Of a stretch of 64,000 nt of DNA, positions 35,993-45,176 are shown piece by piece. The notes beneath the pieces are model-generated. The model searched no databases. It had not been told where the DNA came from and was given only the letters and a program-made list of their open reading frames with translations. This DNA is from Novosphingobium sp. GTDB lineage: Bacteria; Pseudomonadota; Alphaproteobacteria; Sphingomonadales; Sphingomonadaceae. Position 1 is the stretch's first letter; each line of letters begins with the position of its first letter. The position numbers and the translations under genes are program-made. Location: positions 1-64,000 of the forward strand of contig NZ_JAIXZS010000041.1 of the NCBI RefSeq assembly GCF_027489515.1, written 5' to 3'.

Positions 35993-37159
35993 ATGGGATC
36001 CAGCGGCCGACCGCGCAGCAGCGCATGGCTCGTCGTATCTGCCGCCGTGCTGGCGTGCGCGGGGCAGAACGCCATGGCCGCCGAAGCGCGGCAGGAAAGC
36101 GCCGGCACGCTAGCTGACGGCAGCGAGGCGCAGGCGATCACGCTCAAGGCCGCGAACGGCGTTTCGGCGCGCGTGCTGAGCTATGGCGCCACGCTACAAT
36201 CGCTGATGGTGCCGGGCCGCACCGGCAAGGCCGCGGACATCCTCCTCGGCTATGACGACGTGCAGAGTTACGAAAAGCGCCCCAACTACTTCGGCGTCAC
36301 TGTCGGCCGCTATGCCAACCGGATCGCCGGCGGCACCTTCACGTTCGATGGCAAAGCCTATCAGCTGCCACTCAACGACAAGACGAACAGCCTTCATGGC
36401 GGCTTCAAGGGCTTCGACAAGCAGAACTGGAAGGTCGACTCGGTCAAGAGCGGCCCGGTGGCGAGCGTCACGTTCTCCCACGTCAGCCCAGATGGCGATC
36501 AGGGCTACCCCGGCACACTGACCACGCGCGTCACCTATTCGCTCGATGAGAAGGGCAACCTCGGCATCACGTTCGAGGCGGAGACCGACAAGCCGACCGT
36601 GGTCAACATGACCAACCACGCGCTGTTCAACATGGCCGGCGAAGGCTCGCCGCTGGGCGCAATGGGCCAGCGCCTAACCATACCCGCCAGCACTTACACG
36701 CCGGTTGATGCAAGGCTGATCCCCACCGGCGAGCTGCGCAAGGTGGCGGGGACCGTGTTCGATTTCCGCAAGGGCCGCCGCATCGCCGATGGCCTGCGCG
36801 ATGGCACCGACGAGCAAATCCGCTTCGGCCGCGGCTATGATCACAACTTCGCGCTCGACAAGGGGCTGACCGCCGCGCCGCAGCTTGCCGCGCGGCTGGT
36901 CGATCCCGCCTCGGGCCGGATGCTGGAGGTGCTGACCACCGAACCCGGCGTGCAGTTCTACACGGGCAACTTCCTTGATGGGACGCTGGCGGGGAAGGGC
37001 GGACACCTCTACCGCATGGGCGATGGCATCGCGCTGGAACCGCAGAAATTTCCCGATGCGCCCAACCAGCCGGGCTTCCTCTCCGCGCGTGTCGATCCCG
37101 GCAAGCCCTATCGTCACGTGATGATCTTCCGCGTCGGCATGGCGCCCAAGGCCCGCTGA
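35993..37159 (+). CDS. galM: Secreted aldose 1-epimerase (galactose mutarotase)
   Basis: A 388-residue exported mutarotase that interconverts alpha and beta anomers of released sugars, probably in the periplasm. A Sec signal covers residues 1-29 (AWLVVSAAVLACAGQNAMAA). The GalM fold is clear: VSARVLSYGATLQSLMVPGR near 52, NYFGVTVGRYANRIAGG near 95 with the conserved NR, LHGGFKGFDKQNW near 130 (first catalytic His), VVNMTNHALFNMAG near 201 (second His), YDHNFALD and VQFYTGNF, and LEPQKFPDAPNQPGF near 344 with the catalytic Glu region. The ATG at 35993 is used. The dehydratase gene follows after 33 bases, so both are likely co-transcribed, divergent from the arabinose operon. Confidence 0.88.
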   Translation: MGSSGRPRSSAWLVVSAAVLACAGQNAMAAEARQESAGTLADGSEAQAITLKAANGVSARVLSYGATLQSLMVPGRTGKAADILLGYDDVQSYEKRPNYFGVTVGRYANRIAGGTFTFDGKAYQLPLNDKTNSLHGGFKGFDKQNWKVDSVKSGPVASVTFSHVSPDGDQGYPGTLTTRVTYSLDEKGNLGITFEAETDKPTVVNMTNHALFNMAGEGSPLGAMGQRLTIPASTYTPVDARLIPTGELRKVAGTVFDFRKGRRIADGLRDGTDEQIRFGRGYDHNFALDKGLTAAPQLAARLVDPASGRMLEVLTTEPGVQFYTGNFLDGTLAGKGGHLYRMGDGIALEPQKFPDAPNQPGFLSARVDPGKPYRHVMIFRVGMAPKAR

Positions 37160-37192
37160 ACCCTGCCGCACCAAGACTTCAAGAGAGCTGCA

Positions 37193-39001
37193 ATGACCGA
37201 TACGCCTGAAACCTCGCCCGCCCGCAAGCTGCGCTCGCAGGCCTGGTTCAACAATCCGCACAACATCGACATGACGGCGCTCTATCTTGAGCGCTATCTC
37301 AATTTCGGCCTGAGCCTTGAGGAGCTGCGCTCGGGCAAGCCGATCATCGGCATCGCGCAGACCGGTAGCGATCTTTCGCCCTGCAACCGCCATCATATCG
37401 TGCTGGCGGAGCGTGTGCGCGACGGCATCCGCGAGGCGGGCGGCATCGCGCTCGAAATCCCGGTCCATCCAATTCAGGAGACCGGCAAGCGACCGACCGC
37501 TGCGCTCGACCGCAATCTGGCCTACCTCGGCCTTGTCGAGGCGCTCTACGGCTATCCCATCGACGGCGTGGTGCTGACGACGGGTTGCGACAAGACCACG
37601 CCCGCGCTGCTGATGGCCGCCGCGACCGTCAACATCCCGGCCATAGCACTCTCGGTCGGCCCGATGCTCAATGGCTGGCACAAGGGCGAGCGTACCGGTT
37701 CGGGCACCATCGTCTGGAAGGCACGCGAGCTCCTCGCCAAGGGTGAGCTTGACGAGATGGGCTTCATCAAGCTCGTCGCCAGTTCCGCGCCCTCGACCGG
37801 TTATTGCAACACGATGGGCACGGCGACGACGATGAACAGCCTGGCCGAAGCGCTGGGCATGATGCTCCCCGGTTCCGCCGCGATCCCCGCGCCCTATCGC
37901 GACCGGCAGGAATGCGCCTGGCGCACCGGCAAGCGCGCGGTCGAGATGGTGCGGGAAGATCTGAAGCCGTCCGACGTCATGACGCTGGAGGCGTTCCACA
38001 ACGCCATCGTCGTCAATTCGGCCATCGGCGGTTCGACCAACGCGCCGATCCATCTGGCCGCCATCGCGCGCCATGTCGGCGTCGATCTGCCCCTGAAGGA
38101 CTGGCAGCGCCTCGGCCACAAGGTGCCGCTGCTGGTCAATCTCCAGCCGGCGGGCGAATACCTTGGCGAGGACTACTATCATGCGGGCGGTGTGCCGGCG
38201 GTGGTCGCGCAGCTGATCGGGCAGGGGCTGATCGCTGAGAACGCGATGACCGTGAACGGGCGCACCATCGGCGAAAACTGCCGCGATGCCGCGATCGAGG
38301 ACGAGAAGGTGATCCGCCCGTTCGATCAGCCGCTGGTGCCGGATGCGGGCTTCCTCGTGCTTTCGGGCAATCTGTTCGATGCCGCGATCATGAAGACCTG
38401 CGTGATCAGCCCTGAATTCCGCGCGCGCTATCTTTCCAACCCCGATGACCCGGAGGCCTTTGAAGGCCCCGCTGTGGTGTTCGACGGGCCGGAGGACTAC
38501 CACGCGCGGATCGACGATCCCGCGACCGGGATCACCCCGGAAACGGTGCTGTTCATGCGCGGCACCGGCCCAATCGGCTATCCGGGTTCGGCAGAAGTGG
38601 TGAACATGCGCCCGCCGGCCTATCTGCTTCAGGAGGGGATCGACGCGCTCCCGTGCATCGGGGATGGGCGCCAATCGGGCACCTCGGGCAGCCCCTCGAT
38701 CCTCAACGCCAGCCCGGAAGCCGCCGCGATGGGCGGCCTCGCGCTGCTCCGGACGGGCGACCTGGTGCGCATCGACCTCAGGAAGGGCACGGCCGACATG
38801 CTGCTGCCGGAGGACGAACTCTCCGCACGCCGCGCGGCGCTCGAAGCTGCCGGCGGCTTTCCCTATCCGCCCTCGCAGACGCCGTGGCAGGAAATCTACC
38901 GCGAACGCGTGGGCCAGCTTTCGACCGGCGGCATTCTCGAAGGTGCGGAAAAGTACCAGCGCATTGCGCAGACCATGGGGCTACCGCGCGACAATCACTG
39001 A
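37193..39001 (+). CDS. xylD: D-xylonate/L-arabinonate dehydratase (IlvD/Edd family)
   Basis: Dehydrates a pentonate to 2-keto-3-deoxypentonate. The 602-residue IlvD/Edd enzyme shows the three cluster cysteines in [10 protein letters not shown] near 63, [13 protein letters not shown] near 127 and [13 protein letters not shown] near 203. Other landmarks are [20 protein letters not shown] at the N-terminus, [29 protein letters not shown] and [20 protein letters not shown] (near 489), matching Caulobacter XylD. The gene supplies a step missing from both xylX-B-C (xylose) and the divergent arabinose operon, which has no dehydratase of its own. It may therefore serve both sugars, and its specificity cannot be decided from sequence. 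Its last codons overlap by 7 bases the convergent halogenase gene. Confidence 0.87.
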   Translation: MTDTPETSPARKLRSQAWFNNPHNIDMTALYLERYLNFGLSLEELRSGKPIIGIAQTGSDLSPCNRHHIVLAERVRDGIREAGGIALEIPVHPIQETGKRPTAALDRNLAYLGLVEALYGYPIDGVVLTTGCDKTTPALLMAAATVNIPAIALSVGPMLNGWHKGERTGSGTIVWKARELLAKGELDEMGFIKLVASSAPSTGYCNTMGTATTMNSLAEALGMMLPGSAAIPAPYRDRQECAWRTGKRAVEMVREDLKPSDVMTLEAFHNAIVVNSAIGGSTNAPIHLAAIARHVGVDLPLKDWQRLGHKVPLLVNLQPAGEYLGEDYYHAGGVPAVVAQLIGQGLIAENAMTVNGRTIGENCRDAAIEDEKVIRPFDQPLVPDAGFLVLSGNLFDAAIMKTCVISPEFRARYLSNPDDPEAFEGPAVVFDGPEDYHARIDDPATGITPETVLFMRGTGPIGYPGSAEVVNMRPPAYLLQEGIDALPCIGDGRQSGTSGSPSILNASPEAAAMGGLALLRTGDLVRIDLRKGTADMLLPEDELSARRAALEAAGGFPYPPSQTPWQEIYRERVGQLSTGGILEGAEKYQRIAQTMGLPRDNH

Positions 39002-40518
39002 GCGGCGCAATTCTGCGCAATGAATGCGCGGTGCTCAGGCATGTGGCCGATCGAGGCGTCGACCACGCGCCGGATCTCGTCGAGCCGTGCGCGCGTCGTG
39101 TCGAAATCGAGGAGGTTCGCCACCGGATCGTAGGTGCGGGGCTTCAGGCCCTGTCCTGACATGACCGCGAACCAACTGGTGTCGTTGAACAGTTCCTCGT
39201 TCTCGCGGAAGGTGCGGCCCGAGTTCTCGAACACGCGGATCTTTTCCGCCAGCCGGTCCGGCACTGCCATGGTGCGGCAATGGTTCCAGAAGGGCGAATC
39301 GTCCCGTTCGGTCGCCTTGTAGTGGAGCACGAGGAAGTCGCGGATGTCCTCGCTTTCCTGCCGGATCACGCGGTTGTAGCGCGCCGCGTCGACGGGATCG
39401 AACGACATGTCCGGGAAGTTCGCGAGCAGGTTCGCTATGCCGCTCTGGATCATGTGGATGCTGGTCGATTCCAGCGGCTCCATGAAGCCGGAGGAGAGCC
39501 CGATGGCGACGACGTTCTTGTCCCAGTACTTGTTGCGGTGGCCAGTGGTGAAGCGGATGAAGCGCGGCTCGGCCAGCGGTTCGCCGTCAAGGTTGGCCAG
39601 CAGCGTTGCTGCCGCTTCGTCGTCCGAGATGAACTCGCTGCAATAGACGTGGCCGTTGCCCACCCGGTGCTGCAGCGGAATGCGCCATTGCCAGCCTGCC
39701 TTGCGCGCTGTCGAGCGGGTGAACGGCGGTATGGCCGCGCCGCCGCTGCAGGGCACCGCCACCGCGCGGTTGCAGGGCAGCCAGTTCGACCAATCCGTAT
39801 AGCCTGCGTGCAGCGTCTCCTCGATCAGCAGCCCGCGAAAGCCGGTGCAGTCGATAAAGAGGTCCGCTTCCACCGTGCTGCCGTCTTCCAGCCGCACACC
39901 GGTCACAAATCCATCCTCGCCGCGCTGGTCCACCTTCACGATGCGGCCCTCATGCCGCTTCACGCCGCGCTGCTCGGCATGATCGCGCAGGAAGAGCGCG
40001 TAGAGCCCGGCATCGAAATGGAAGGCATACGCAATCGAGGAGAGCGGCGAATTGCCCGCATTGACGGGGCGCATGAACTTGCCCGTCGCCGCGGCCTTGG
40101 CCATCAGCGAGTAGTCCTCGATCGGACCCGCCAGCCCCAGCGCATGGAGCCGGAGCCAGAAGGCGTGGAACGAGACGCCTTCCATATCGAGCCCGAACTT
40201 GCCGAACGGGTGGAAATAGCTGTGCCCCAGCCGCCGCCAGTCGACGAACTCGATGCCCAGCTTGAAGCTGCCTTTGGTGCGGCGGACGAAGTCGTTCTCG
40301 TCGATGCCGAGCATCCGGTTGAAGATGTTGATCTGCGGGATCGTGGCCTCGCCGACACCAACGGTGCCGATGGCATCGGATTCGACCAGCGTGATTGCGG
40401 CATATTGCGGCCCCAGCACCTTGGCGAGCGCGGCGGCAGTCATCCAGCCTGCGGTGCCGCCGCCGATGATGGCGATGCGGCGAATTCTGTTGTCTCCCGT
40501 CGAGGCCTCGGCGGTCAC
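38995..40518 (-). CDS. Tryptophan-halogenase-like flavoprotein (tandem copy 4)
   Basis: A 507-residue FAD-dependent halogenase family protein with all landmarks: IGGGTAGW (residues 18-25), GVGEATIP near 54, catalytic Lys86 in [15 protein letters not shown] (276-281) and catalytic Glu350 in [27 protein letters not shown] lies just before the glutamate motif. It is the last of four tandem paralogues. The GTG start at 40518 overlaps the stop of the preceding copy (GTGA), so translation is coupled. An HPFG segment near 103, where PrnA has a tryptophan-binding stretch, is shared with copies 1 and 3, suggesting a common substrate. Natural substrate unknown; the family in polysaccharide loci includes enzymes that brominate indole in vitro. 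The 3' end overlaps the dehydratase gene. Confidence 0.85.
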   Translation of the reverse strand: MTAEASTGDNRIRRIAIIGGGTAGWMTAAALAKVLGPQYAAITLVESDAIGTVGVGEATIPQINIFNRMLGIDENDFVRRTKGSFKLGIEFVDWRRLGHSYFHPFGKFGLDMEGVSFHAFWLRLHALGLAGPIEDYSLMAKAAATGKFMRPVNAGNSPLSSIAYAFHFDAGLYALFLRDHAEQRGVKRHEGRIVKVDQRGEDGFVTGVRLEDGSTVEADLFIDCTGFRGLLIEETLHAGYTDWSNWLPCNRAVAVPCSGGAAIPPFTRSTARKAGWQWRIPLQHRVGNGHVYCSEFISDDEAAATLLANLDGEPLAEPRFIRFTTGHRNKYWDKNVVAIGLSSGFMEPLESTSIHMIQSGIANLLANFPDMSFDPVDAARYNRVIRQESEDIRDFLVLHYKATERDDSPFWNHCRTMAVPDRLAEKIRVFENSGRTFRENEELFNDTSWFAVMSGQGLKPRTYDPVANLLDFDTTRARLDEIRRVVDASIGHMPEHRAFIAQNCAAQ

Positions 40519-42026
40519 ATCGGTCTCCCTGCGCAGTGGCGTGCGATATAGTCGGCGTGGGTGGGCATGGCGCGGGCGGTGCGGCGGAAGGCATCCGCCA
40601 TCCGCGCCGCCAGATTGCGCACCTCGGCTGGATCGAGCGTATCGGCGATCGGGTCATGCCGTTCGGGCATGAGGCCCTGGCCGATCATCACCGCGGCCCA
40701 GCTCGCATCGGTGAAGAGCTCGTCCTCATAACGAAACAGCCGGCCCGCGGCGCGGAACAGCGCCATCTTGCGCGCCAGCGTCTCGGGCACCTGCATCGCG
40801 GCGCATTCCTCCCAGAACGGCTGCCCTGCGCGCTGGTTCTGCTTGTAGTGCAGGATCAGGAAATCGCGGATCTGCGCCCATTGCAGCGCGGTCAGCCGGT
40901 TGTACTCGTCGCGCTCGTGCGCAGGGAAGCTGGCATCCGGAAACAGCGCCAGCAGCTTGGATATGCCGATCTGAATGAGATGGATGCTGGTCGATTCCAG
41001 CGGCTCCATGAACCCGCTCGCGAGCCCCAGCGCCACGCAGTTCTTGCGCCAGGGTTCCTTGCGGATGCCGGTGGTGAAGCGCAGCGGACGCGGATCGGCG
41101 GTCGCTTCGCCATCGAGGTTCGCCAGCAAGGTCGCCGCCGCCTCGTCGTCCGAGATATGCCGGCTGCAATAGACCATACCATTGCCGGTGCGGTGCTGCA
41201 GCGGGATGCGCCATTGCCATCCGGCCTTGCGGGCCGTGGAGCGGGTATAAGGCAGCAGCGGCGCGGTGCGCGTGCTCGGCACGGCCACCGCACGGTCGCA
41301 TGGCAGCCAGTGGCTCCAGTCCTCGTAAGCCGAACCCAGCGCCTCGCCGATCAGCAAGGCGCGAAAGCCGGTACAATCGATGAACAGATCGCCCTCGATC
41401 ACCCGGCCATCGTCGAGCGCGAGCGCGGTGATGAACCCGGTCTCGCCATCGAGCCGGACCTGCCCAATCTTGCCTTCATGCCGCACCACCCCGCGCGCCT
41501 CGGCGTGGCGGCGCAGGAACGCAGCATAGAGCCCGGCATCGAAGTGGAAGGCATAGGCGATCTGCGAGAGCGGCGATGCGGGATTGCCGTCGGGCCGCTG
41601 GAACCGATTGAGCCGTGCTGCCGTCGTGCAGAGGCTGAAATCGTCGAGCGGGAGGGGGAGGCCCGCAGCGCGCAGCGCAAGCCAGACCTGGTGGAACTTC
41701 ACCCCGTCGATATCCGCGCCATAGGCCCCGAACGGGTGGATGTAGGATTGGCCCTCGCGGCTCCAGCCTGCAAACTCGATGCCCAGCTTGAAGCTGCCCT
41801 GCGTGGCGACGACGAAGGCGTTCTCGTCGATGCCGAGCATGGCGTTGAAGGTGCGGATCGGCGGGATTGTCGCCTCGCCCACGCCGACGGTGCCGATTTC
41901 CTCGGATTCGACGAGCACCACTTCGGTCACGCCATTGCCGGTCAGGCGGGAAAGCGCTGCCGCTGCCATCCAGCCCGCGGTCCCGCCGCCGGCGATCACC
42001 ACCTTGCGGATCGGACCCGCCATCAT
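40515..42026 (-). CDS. Tryptophan-halogenase-like flavoprotein (tandem copy 3)
   Basis: A 503-residue flavin-dependent halogenase homologue. AGGGTAGW (residues 12-19), GVGEATIPP near 48, catalytic Lys80 in [15 protein letters not shown] (270-275) and Glu344 in [10 protein letters not shown] are all intact. It is most like copies 1 and 4, sharing [21 protein letters not shown] and [14 protein letters not shown]. The ATG at 42026 overlaps the preceding stop (ATGA), and its own stop overlaps the start of copy 4. Lacking a signal peptide, it should act in the cytoplasm and would need a flavin reductase supplied from elsewhere; none is seen in the window. Family assignment is firm. Halogenase activity is an inference from intact Lys/Glu. 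Confidence 0.85.
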   Translation of the reverse strand: MMAGPIRKVVIAGGGTAGWMAAAALSRLTGNGVTEVVLVESEEIGTVGVGEATIPPIRTFNAMLGIDENAFVVATQGSFKLGIEFAGWSREGQSYIHPFGAYGADIDGVKFHQVWLALRAAGLPLPLDDFSLCTTAARLNRFQRPDGNPASPLSQIAYAFHFDAGLYAAFLRRHAEARGVVRHEGKIGQVRLDGETGFITALALDDGRVIEGDLFIDCTGFRALLIGEALGSAYEDWSHWLPCDRAVAVPSTRTAPLLPYTRSTARKAGWQWRIPLQHRTGNGMVYCSRHISDDEAAATLLANLDGEATADPRPLRFTTGIRKEPWRKNCVALGLASGFMEPLESTSIHLIQIGISKLLALFPDASFPAHERDEYNRLTALQWAQIRDFLILHYKQNQRAGQPFWEECAAMQVPETLARKMALFRAAGRLFRYEDELFTDASWAAVMIGQGLMPERHDPIADTLDPAEVRNLAARMADAFRRTARAMPTHADYIARHCAGRPM

Positions 42027-43459
42027 GCCGCTACCTGGGCCATCAGCGCCTGATAGGGCGGCATCCGGCCGACCGCCGCGATCATTGCCTGCCGGATCGC
42101 GGCAAAGTGTGCGGTGATCTTGGCCGATGGCAGGGCATCGGACAGCGCATCCCCCTTGCGCGGCTGCACGCAGAGCGCATCGAACAGTGCGGTCCAGCCC
42201 GCTTCTTCAAGCACTTCGCCATCGTGCAACACAACGCGCCCGTTCGCGGCATAAAGATCGCGGCGATAGGCTGCGCGATCCGGCAGCGCGCGCGCCCGCA
42301 GCCGGTCCCAAACTGCGCCCAGCGCACCGCTGCAAGCCAGCCGCAGCAGCGCGGTATCGAACGCGCATTCGGTCTTCTCGCGCCATTGCCGGTTGTATTC
42401 TGCCGCTTCTGCCGGGTGTTCGCACGCCGCTGGGAACAGCGCGATCAGCCGCAGCACATCGGCCAGCGCGAGATGGAGCTGCAGGCCAGCTACCGGATCA
42501 TGCTGCGCGGCCGCCCCGCCGATCCGCACGACGTTTCCGGTCCAGGCCGCCTGCTGGCAGCCAGGCGCGAAGGGCTCAGCAGCGGGCGCGCCCGGGGCAT
42601 CGGCCGAGGAAAAAACGAACAGCTCGCCCACCCCATCCGCCAGCGGCGCAAAGCTCTGCCAGCCAGCATGATGCGCATCACAGTGTACATAGGGCGGGGC
42701 AGGGGCTTCGCTCGTCCGCCGTGCCGAGGCCACGCGGTCAAAGGGAAACCACGGGCTCCAGTCGTCTCGTGCTCCTGAAAGCGGGCTCGCCGGACCTGAA
42801 GCATCGATCACGAGATCGGCCGCAAGGCTGGTTCCGTCGGCCAGCACAAGACGCTGCACTCCGCCGTCCCCGCGCTGCACGGCCTCCCCGTGCCAGGTTC
42901 CGGCCAGCCGCACACCGCGCTCCAGCGCATCGCCGCGCAGCATTTCGGCAAGCCGCGCCGTATCGATCGAAAGCCCGAAGGTGAGCGCGGCGTGGACAGT
43001 TTCGTCCCCCGGCGGGGGCGGGGCAAACCGTCCGGCCTGCGCCGCCAGCGCGCCGAGCGCATAGTTCGCCATGTTCACCGGCTGCCCGCGCCGCCGCATC
43101 GTGCTGACAAGCTGATGGAACGGGATGGGCCCCAGCGGCGCACCGATCTCGCCATAAGGCATGAAGGCGGTCGCGCCGTCCGCGCGCCAGCCGCTCAGCG
43201 CGGTGCCCAGCACGAAGCCCGCACGGCCGCCGCGCAGCAAATCGGGCCCGTTCCAGCCTGCCTCGCCAAGCAGTGGCAGGTCATCGGGCAACAGCACGTC
43301 CGCGGCGGCCGCAACGCCGAGGCTGCGATCCGGCCCGGGCACTTCGACGAGGCTGATGGCAAGGTCAGGCAGCGCGCGGGCAAGCAGGCTTGCGGCCAGC
43401 CATCCGGCGAACCCGCCGCCCGCAATCGTGATAGTGGCGAGCGGCGCGTCAGCTGGCAT
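42023..43459 (-). CDS. Degenerate halogenase-family flavoprotein (tandem copy 2, catalytic residues lost)
   Basis: A 478-residue paralogue retaining the FAD-binding Rossmann motif [11 protein letters not shown] (residues 13-23) and the overall domain order, but missing every catalytic mark of the halogenases. GVGEAT is GVAAAA (48-53). The FK lysine position reads FVLG (82-85). WxWxIP is WQSFAP (267-272). EPLES is DPVAG. Length and frame are intact, and it keeps the ATGA-type overlap with copy 3 and an 11-base overlap with copy 1, so it is not a decaying pseudogene. It may be a structural or regulatory partner of the active copies, or have a different flavin chemistry. The start at 43459 gives the expected N-terminus; an open frame extends upstream to 43540 over copy 1. 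Confidence 0.72.
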   Translation of the reverse strand: MPADAPLATITIAGGGFAGWLAASLLARALPDLAISLVEVPGPDRSLGVAAAADVLLPDDLPLLGEAGWNGPDLLRGGRAGFVLGTALSGWRADGATAFMPYGEIGAPLGPIPFHQLVSTMRRRGQPVNMANYALGALAAQAGRFAPPPPGDETVHAALTFGLSIDTARLAEMLRGDALERGVRLAGTWHGEAVQRGDGGVQRLVLADGTSLAADLVIDASGPASPLSGARDDWSPWFPFDRVASARRTSEAPAPPYVHCDAHHAGWQSFAPLADGVGELFVFSSADAPGAPAAEPFAPGCQQAAWTGNVVRIGGAAAQHDPVAGLQLHLALADVLRLIALFPAACEHPAEAAEYNRQWREKTECAFDTALLRLACSGALGAVWDRLRARALPDRAAYRRDLYAANGRVVLHDGEVLEEAGWTALFDALCVQPRKGDALSDALPSAKITAHFAAIRQAMIAAVGRMPPYQALMAQVAA

Positions 43460-44957
43460 TGGCACCGATCCGAGCAAGGAACGCCGCCTGCGTCGGAAGC
43501 TGCGCGGCCATTCGCGCATAGTCGTCGCGCATGGCCGCAAGCCGCAGCATCAGGCCCGCATCGCTCAGCGCCTCGCTGCGCGGATCGCCAGCCTCGGGGA
43601 TCACCCGCTGGCCGAGATAGACCGCGATCCAGCTCGCATCGAGGAACATGCCGTCGCGGTAGTTTACCACCACGCCGCGCTTGCGGAACGTCTCCAGCCG
43701 ATGCGCCAGACTTTCGGGCACAGCCATGGTGCGGACCTGGCGCCAGAACGGCGTGTCGTCACGCTCGGTGGCGTGATAGTGCAGGATCAGGAAATCGCGT
43801 ACCCGCTCGTATTCCAGATCCATCAGCCGGTTGTACTCGCGCGCGCAGAACGGGTCCCAGTCGCGGTCCGGCCAGTGATCGAGCAGCCGCCCGATGGCGA
43901 GCTGGATCAGGTGGATGCTGGTCGATTCGAGTGGTTCGAGGAACCCCGCCGCCAGCCCGATCGCCACCACGTTTCGGTCCCACTGCTTGCGCCGCCGCCC
44001 GGTGGTGAAGCGCAGCAAGCGCGGCTCTGCAATCGGTTCGCCTTCGATCTGGCCGAGCAAGGCATCGCGCGCCGCCTCGTCCGAAATGTGGCTGCTGCAA
44101 TAGACATGGCCGTTGCCGACACGGTGCTGCAGCGGAATGCGCCAGGCCCAGCCGGCATCGAGCGCAGTGGCGCGGGTATAAGGCGAAAGCGCCGCCTCGC
44201 TGCGGCAGGGGACGGCCACTGCGCGGTCGCAGGGCAGCCAGTGGCTCCAGTCCTCGTAGCCTGCGTGCAGCGCCTGCTCGATCAGGAGCCCGCGAAAGCC
44301 CGAGCAATCGACGAAAAGCTCGCCCGCGACCCGCTCGCCGCTTTCGAGCACCACGCTATCGACAAATCCCGTCTCGGCGTGCTGCAGCGCGGCCGTGATC
44401 CGGCCTTCCACCCGCCGCACCCCGCGCGCTTCAGCATAGGCACGCAGGTAGGCAGCATAGAGCCCGGCATCGAACTGGTAGGCATAGGAATAGGTCGAAA
44501 GCAGGCTCTCCGGATCGGAATCGGGATGGGCAAAACGGTCCATCCGCGCTGCAAGAACGGGCAGCGAGAAAGCCTCGACCGCATCGCGCCCGCCTGCCCG
44601 GGCAAAGCGCGCCCAGAGGTGATGGAACGCGACGCCCTCGATTTCCTCTCCGAACACGCCGAAGGGGTGGATGTAGCTGTCGCCCTTGCGGCCCCAGTTG
44701 CGGAATTCGATGCCGAGCTTGAACGTGGCGCTGGTGCGCCGCATGAAATCGGCTTCATCGATACCCAGCCGGGCGTTGAAGAAGCGGATATGCGGGACGG
44801 TGGCCTCGCCAACGCCGACGGTGCCGATCTCTTCTGATTCAACAAGCGTGATCGAGACGGGCAGGCCCTGCAACCGATGGGCAAGTGCGGCCGCCGTCAT
44901 CCATCCAGCCGTGCCGCCGCCGACAATAACGATGCGCTCGATGGCGCTGCCGTTCAT
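43449..44957 (-). CDS. Tryptophan-halogenase-like flavoprotein (tandem copy 1, operon head)
   Basis: A 502-residue flavin-dependent halogenase homologue and first gene of the four-copy operon. [11 protein letters not shown] (12-22), GVGEATVP near 48, catalytic Lys80 in ATFKLGIEF, WAWRIP (270-275) and catalytic Glu344 in [10 protein letters not shown] are present. The ATG at 44957 follows GAGGGG; the open frame upstream to 45017 has no family resemblance. It is divergent from TonB receptor 2, the same neighbourhood seen for the single halogenase next to receptor 1. The shared 219-base region contains a TAGCGCTA operator and further repeats. Function in the pathway is unknown. Modification of an imported aromatic such as a feruloyl or indolic compound is one possibility. 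Confidence 0.85.
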   Translation of the reverse strand: MNGSAIERIVIVGGGTAGWMTAAALAHRLQGLPVSITLVESEEIGTVGVGEATVPHIRFFNARLGIDEADFMRRTSATFKLGIEFRNWGRKGDSYIHPFGVFGEEIEGVAFHHLWARFARAGGRDAVEAFSLPVLAARMDRFAHPDSDPESLLSTYSYAYQFDAGLYAAYLRAYAEARGVRRVEGRITAALQHAETGFVDSVVLESGERVAGELFVDCSGFRGLLIEQALHAGYEDWSHWLPCDRAVAVPCRSEAALSPYTRATALDAGWAWRIPLQHRVGNGHVYCSSHISDEAARDALLGQIEGEPIAEPRLLRFTTGRRRKQWDRNVVAIGLAAGFLEPLESTSIHLIQLAIGRLLDHWPDRDWDPFCAREYNRLMDLEYERVRDFLILHYHATERDDTPFWRQVRTMAVPESLAHRLETFRKRGVVVNYRDGMFLDASWIAVYLGQRVIPEAGDPRSEALSDAGLMLRLAAMRDDYARMAAQLPTQAAFLARIGANAS

Positions 44958-45012
44958 GAGCTTGCCCCTCTTGTTCGCTTTGTTTCGTTCTATTGCTTCA
45001 CTGCAGCCAACT

Positions 45013-45039
45013 TGCACTATTGTGCAGGAATTTGTGCAG
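45013..45039. repeat. Inverted and direct repeats in the halogenase/receptor 2 divergent region
   Basis: TGCAC-TATT-GTGCA (45013-45026) is a perfect 5-bp inverted repeat, and TTGTGCAG occurs twice 12 bases apart (45020-45027, 45032-45039). The position, about 60-80 bases before the halogenase operon start, suits an operator for a regulator other than LacI. No protein can be assigned. Confidence 0.35.
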
Positions 45040-45085
45040 CATAGCTATTGCGCTTGTGATCGCGTTGACGTAGCCACTGTTAGAT

Positions 45086-45134
45086 GTTAGCGCAATCAGA
45101 AGCGTAAGCCGTTTCAGTTTGGTAGCGCTAACTA
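45086..45134. promoter_or_regulatory. Paired LacI-type operators upstream of TonB receptor 2
   Basis: The perfect site TAGCGCTA is at 45123-45130 within TTTGGTAGCGCTAACTAG. A second copy with one mismatch (GTTAGCGCAATCA, 45086-45098) is 35 bases upstream, centre to centre. A good -35 hexamer TTGACG lies at 45065-45070, but no convincing -10 can be paired with it. The main site ends about 45 bases before the receptor start. Two sites could allow looping or cooperative binding. Confidence 0.6.
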
Positions 45135-45176
45135 GAAGAGGCGGAACCGCCTCTCGGGGTGAACAGGGAGAGAGGG

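Noticed and set aside
36674..38674. A 666-codon minus-strand open frame opposite the dehydratase
   Set aside because: The plus-strand frame encodes a complete IlvD/Edd enzyme with all cluster cysteines. The reverse frame has no recognisable domain.
38995..45017. The halogenase array as part of a natural-product biosynthetic cluster
   Set aside because: No NRPS, PKS, tryptophan-modifying or export gene is near. All neighbours are polysaccharide or sugar genes, and the same gene type sits next to receptor 1.
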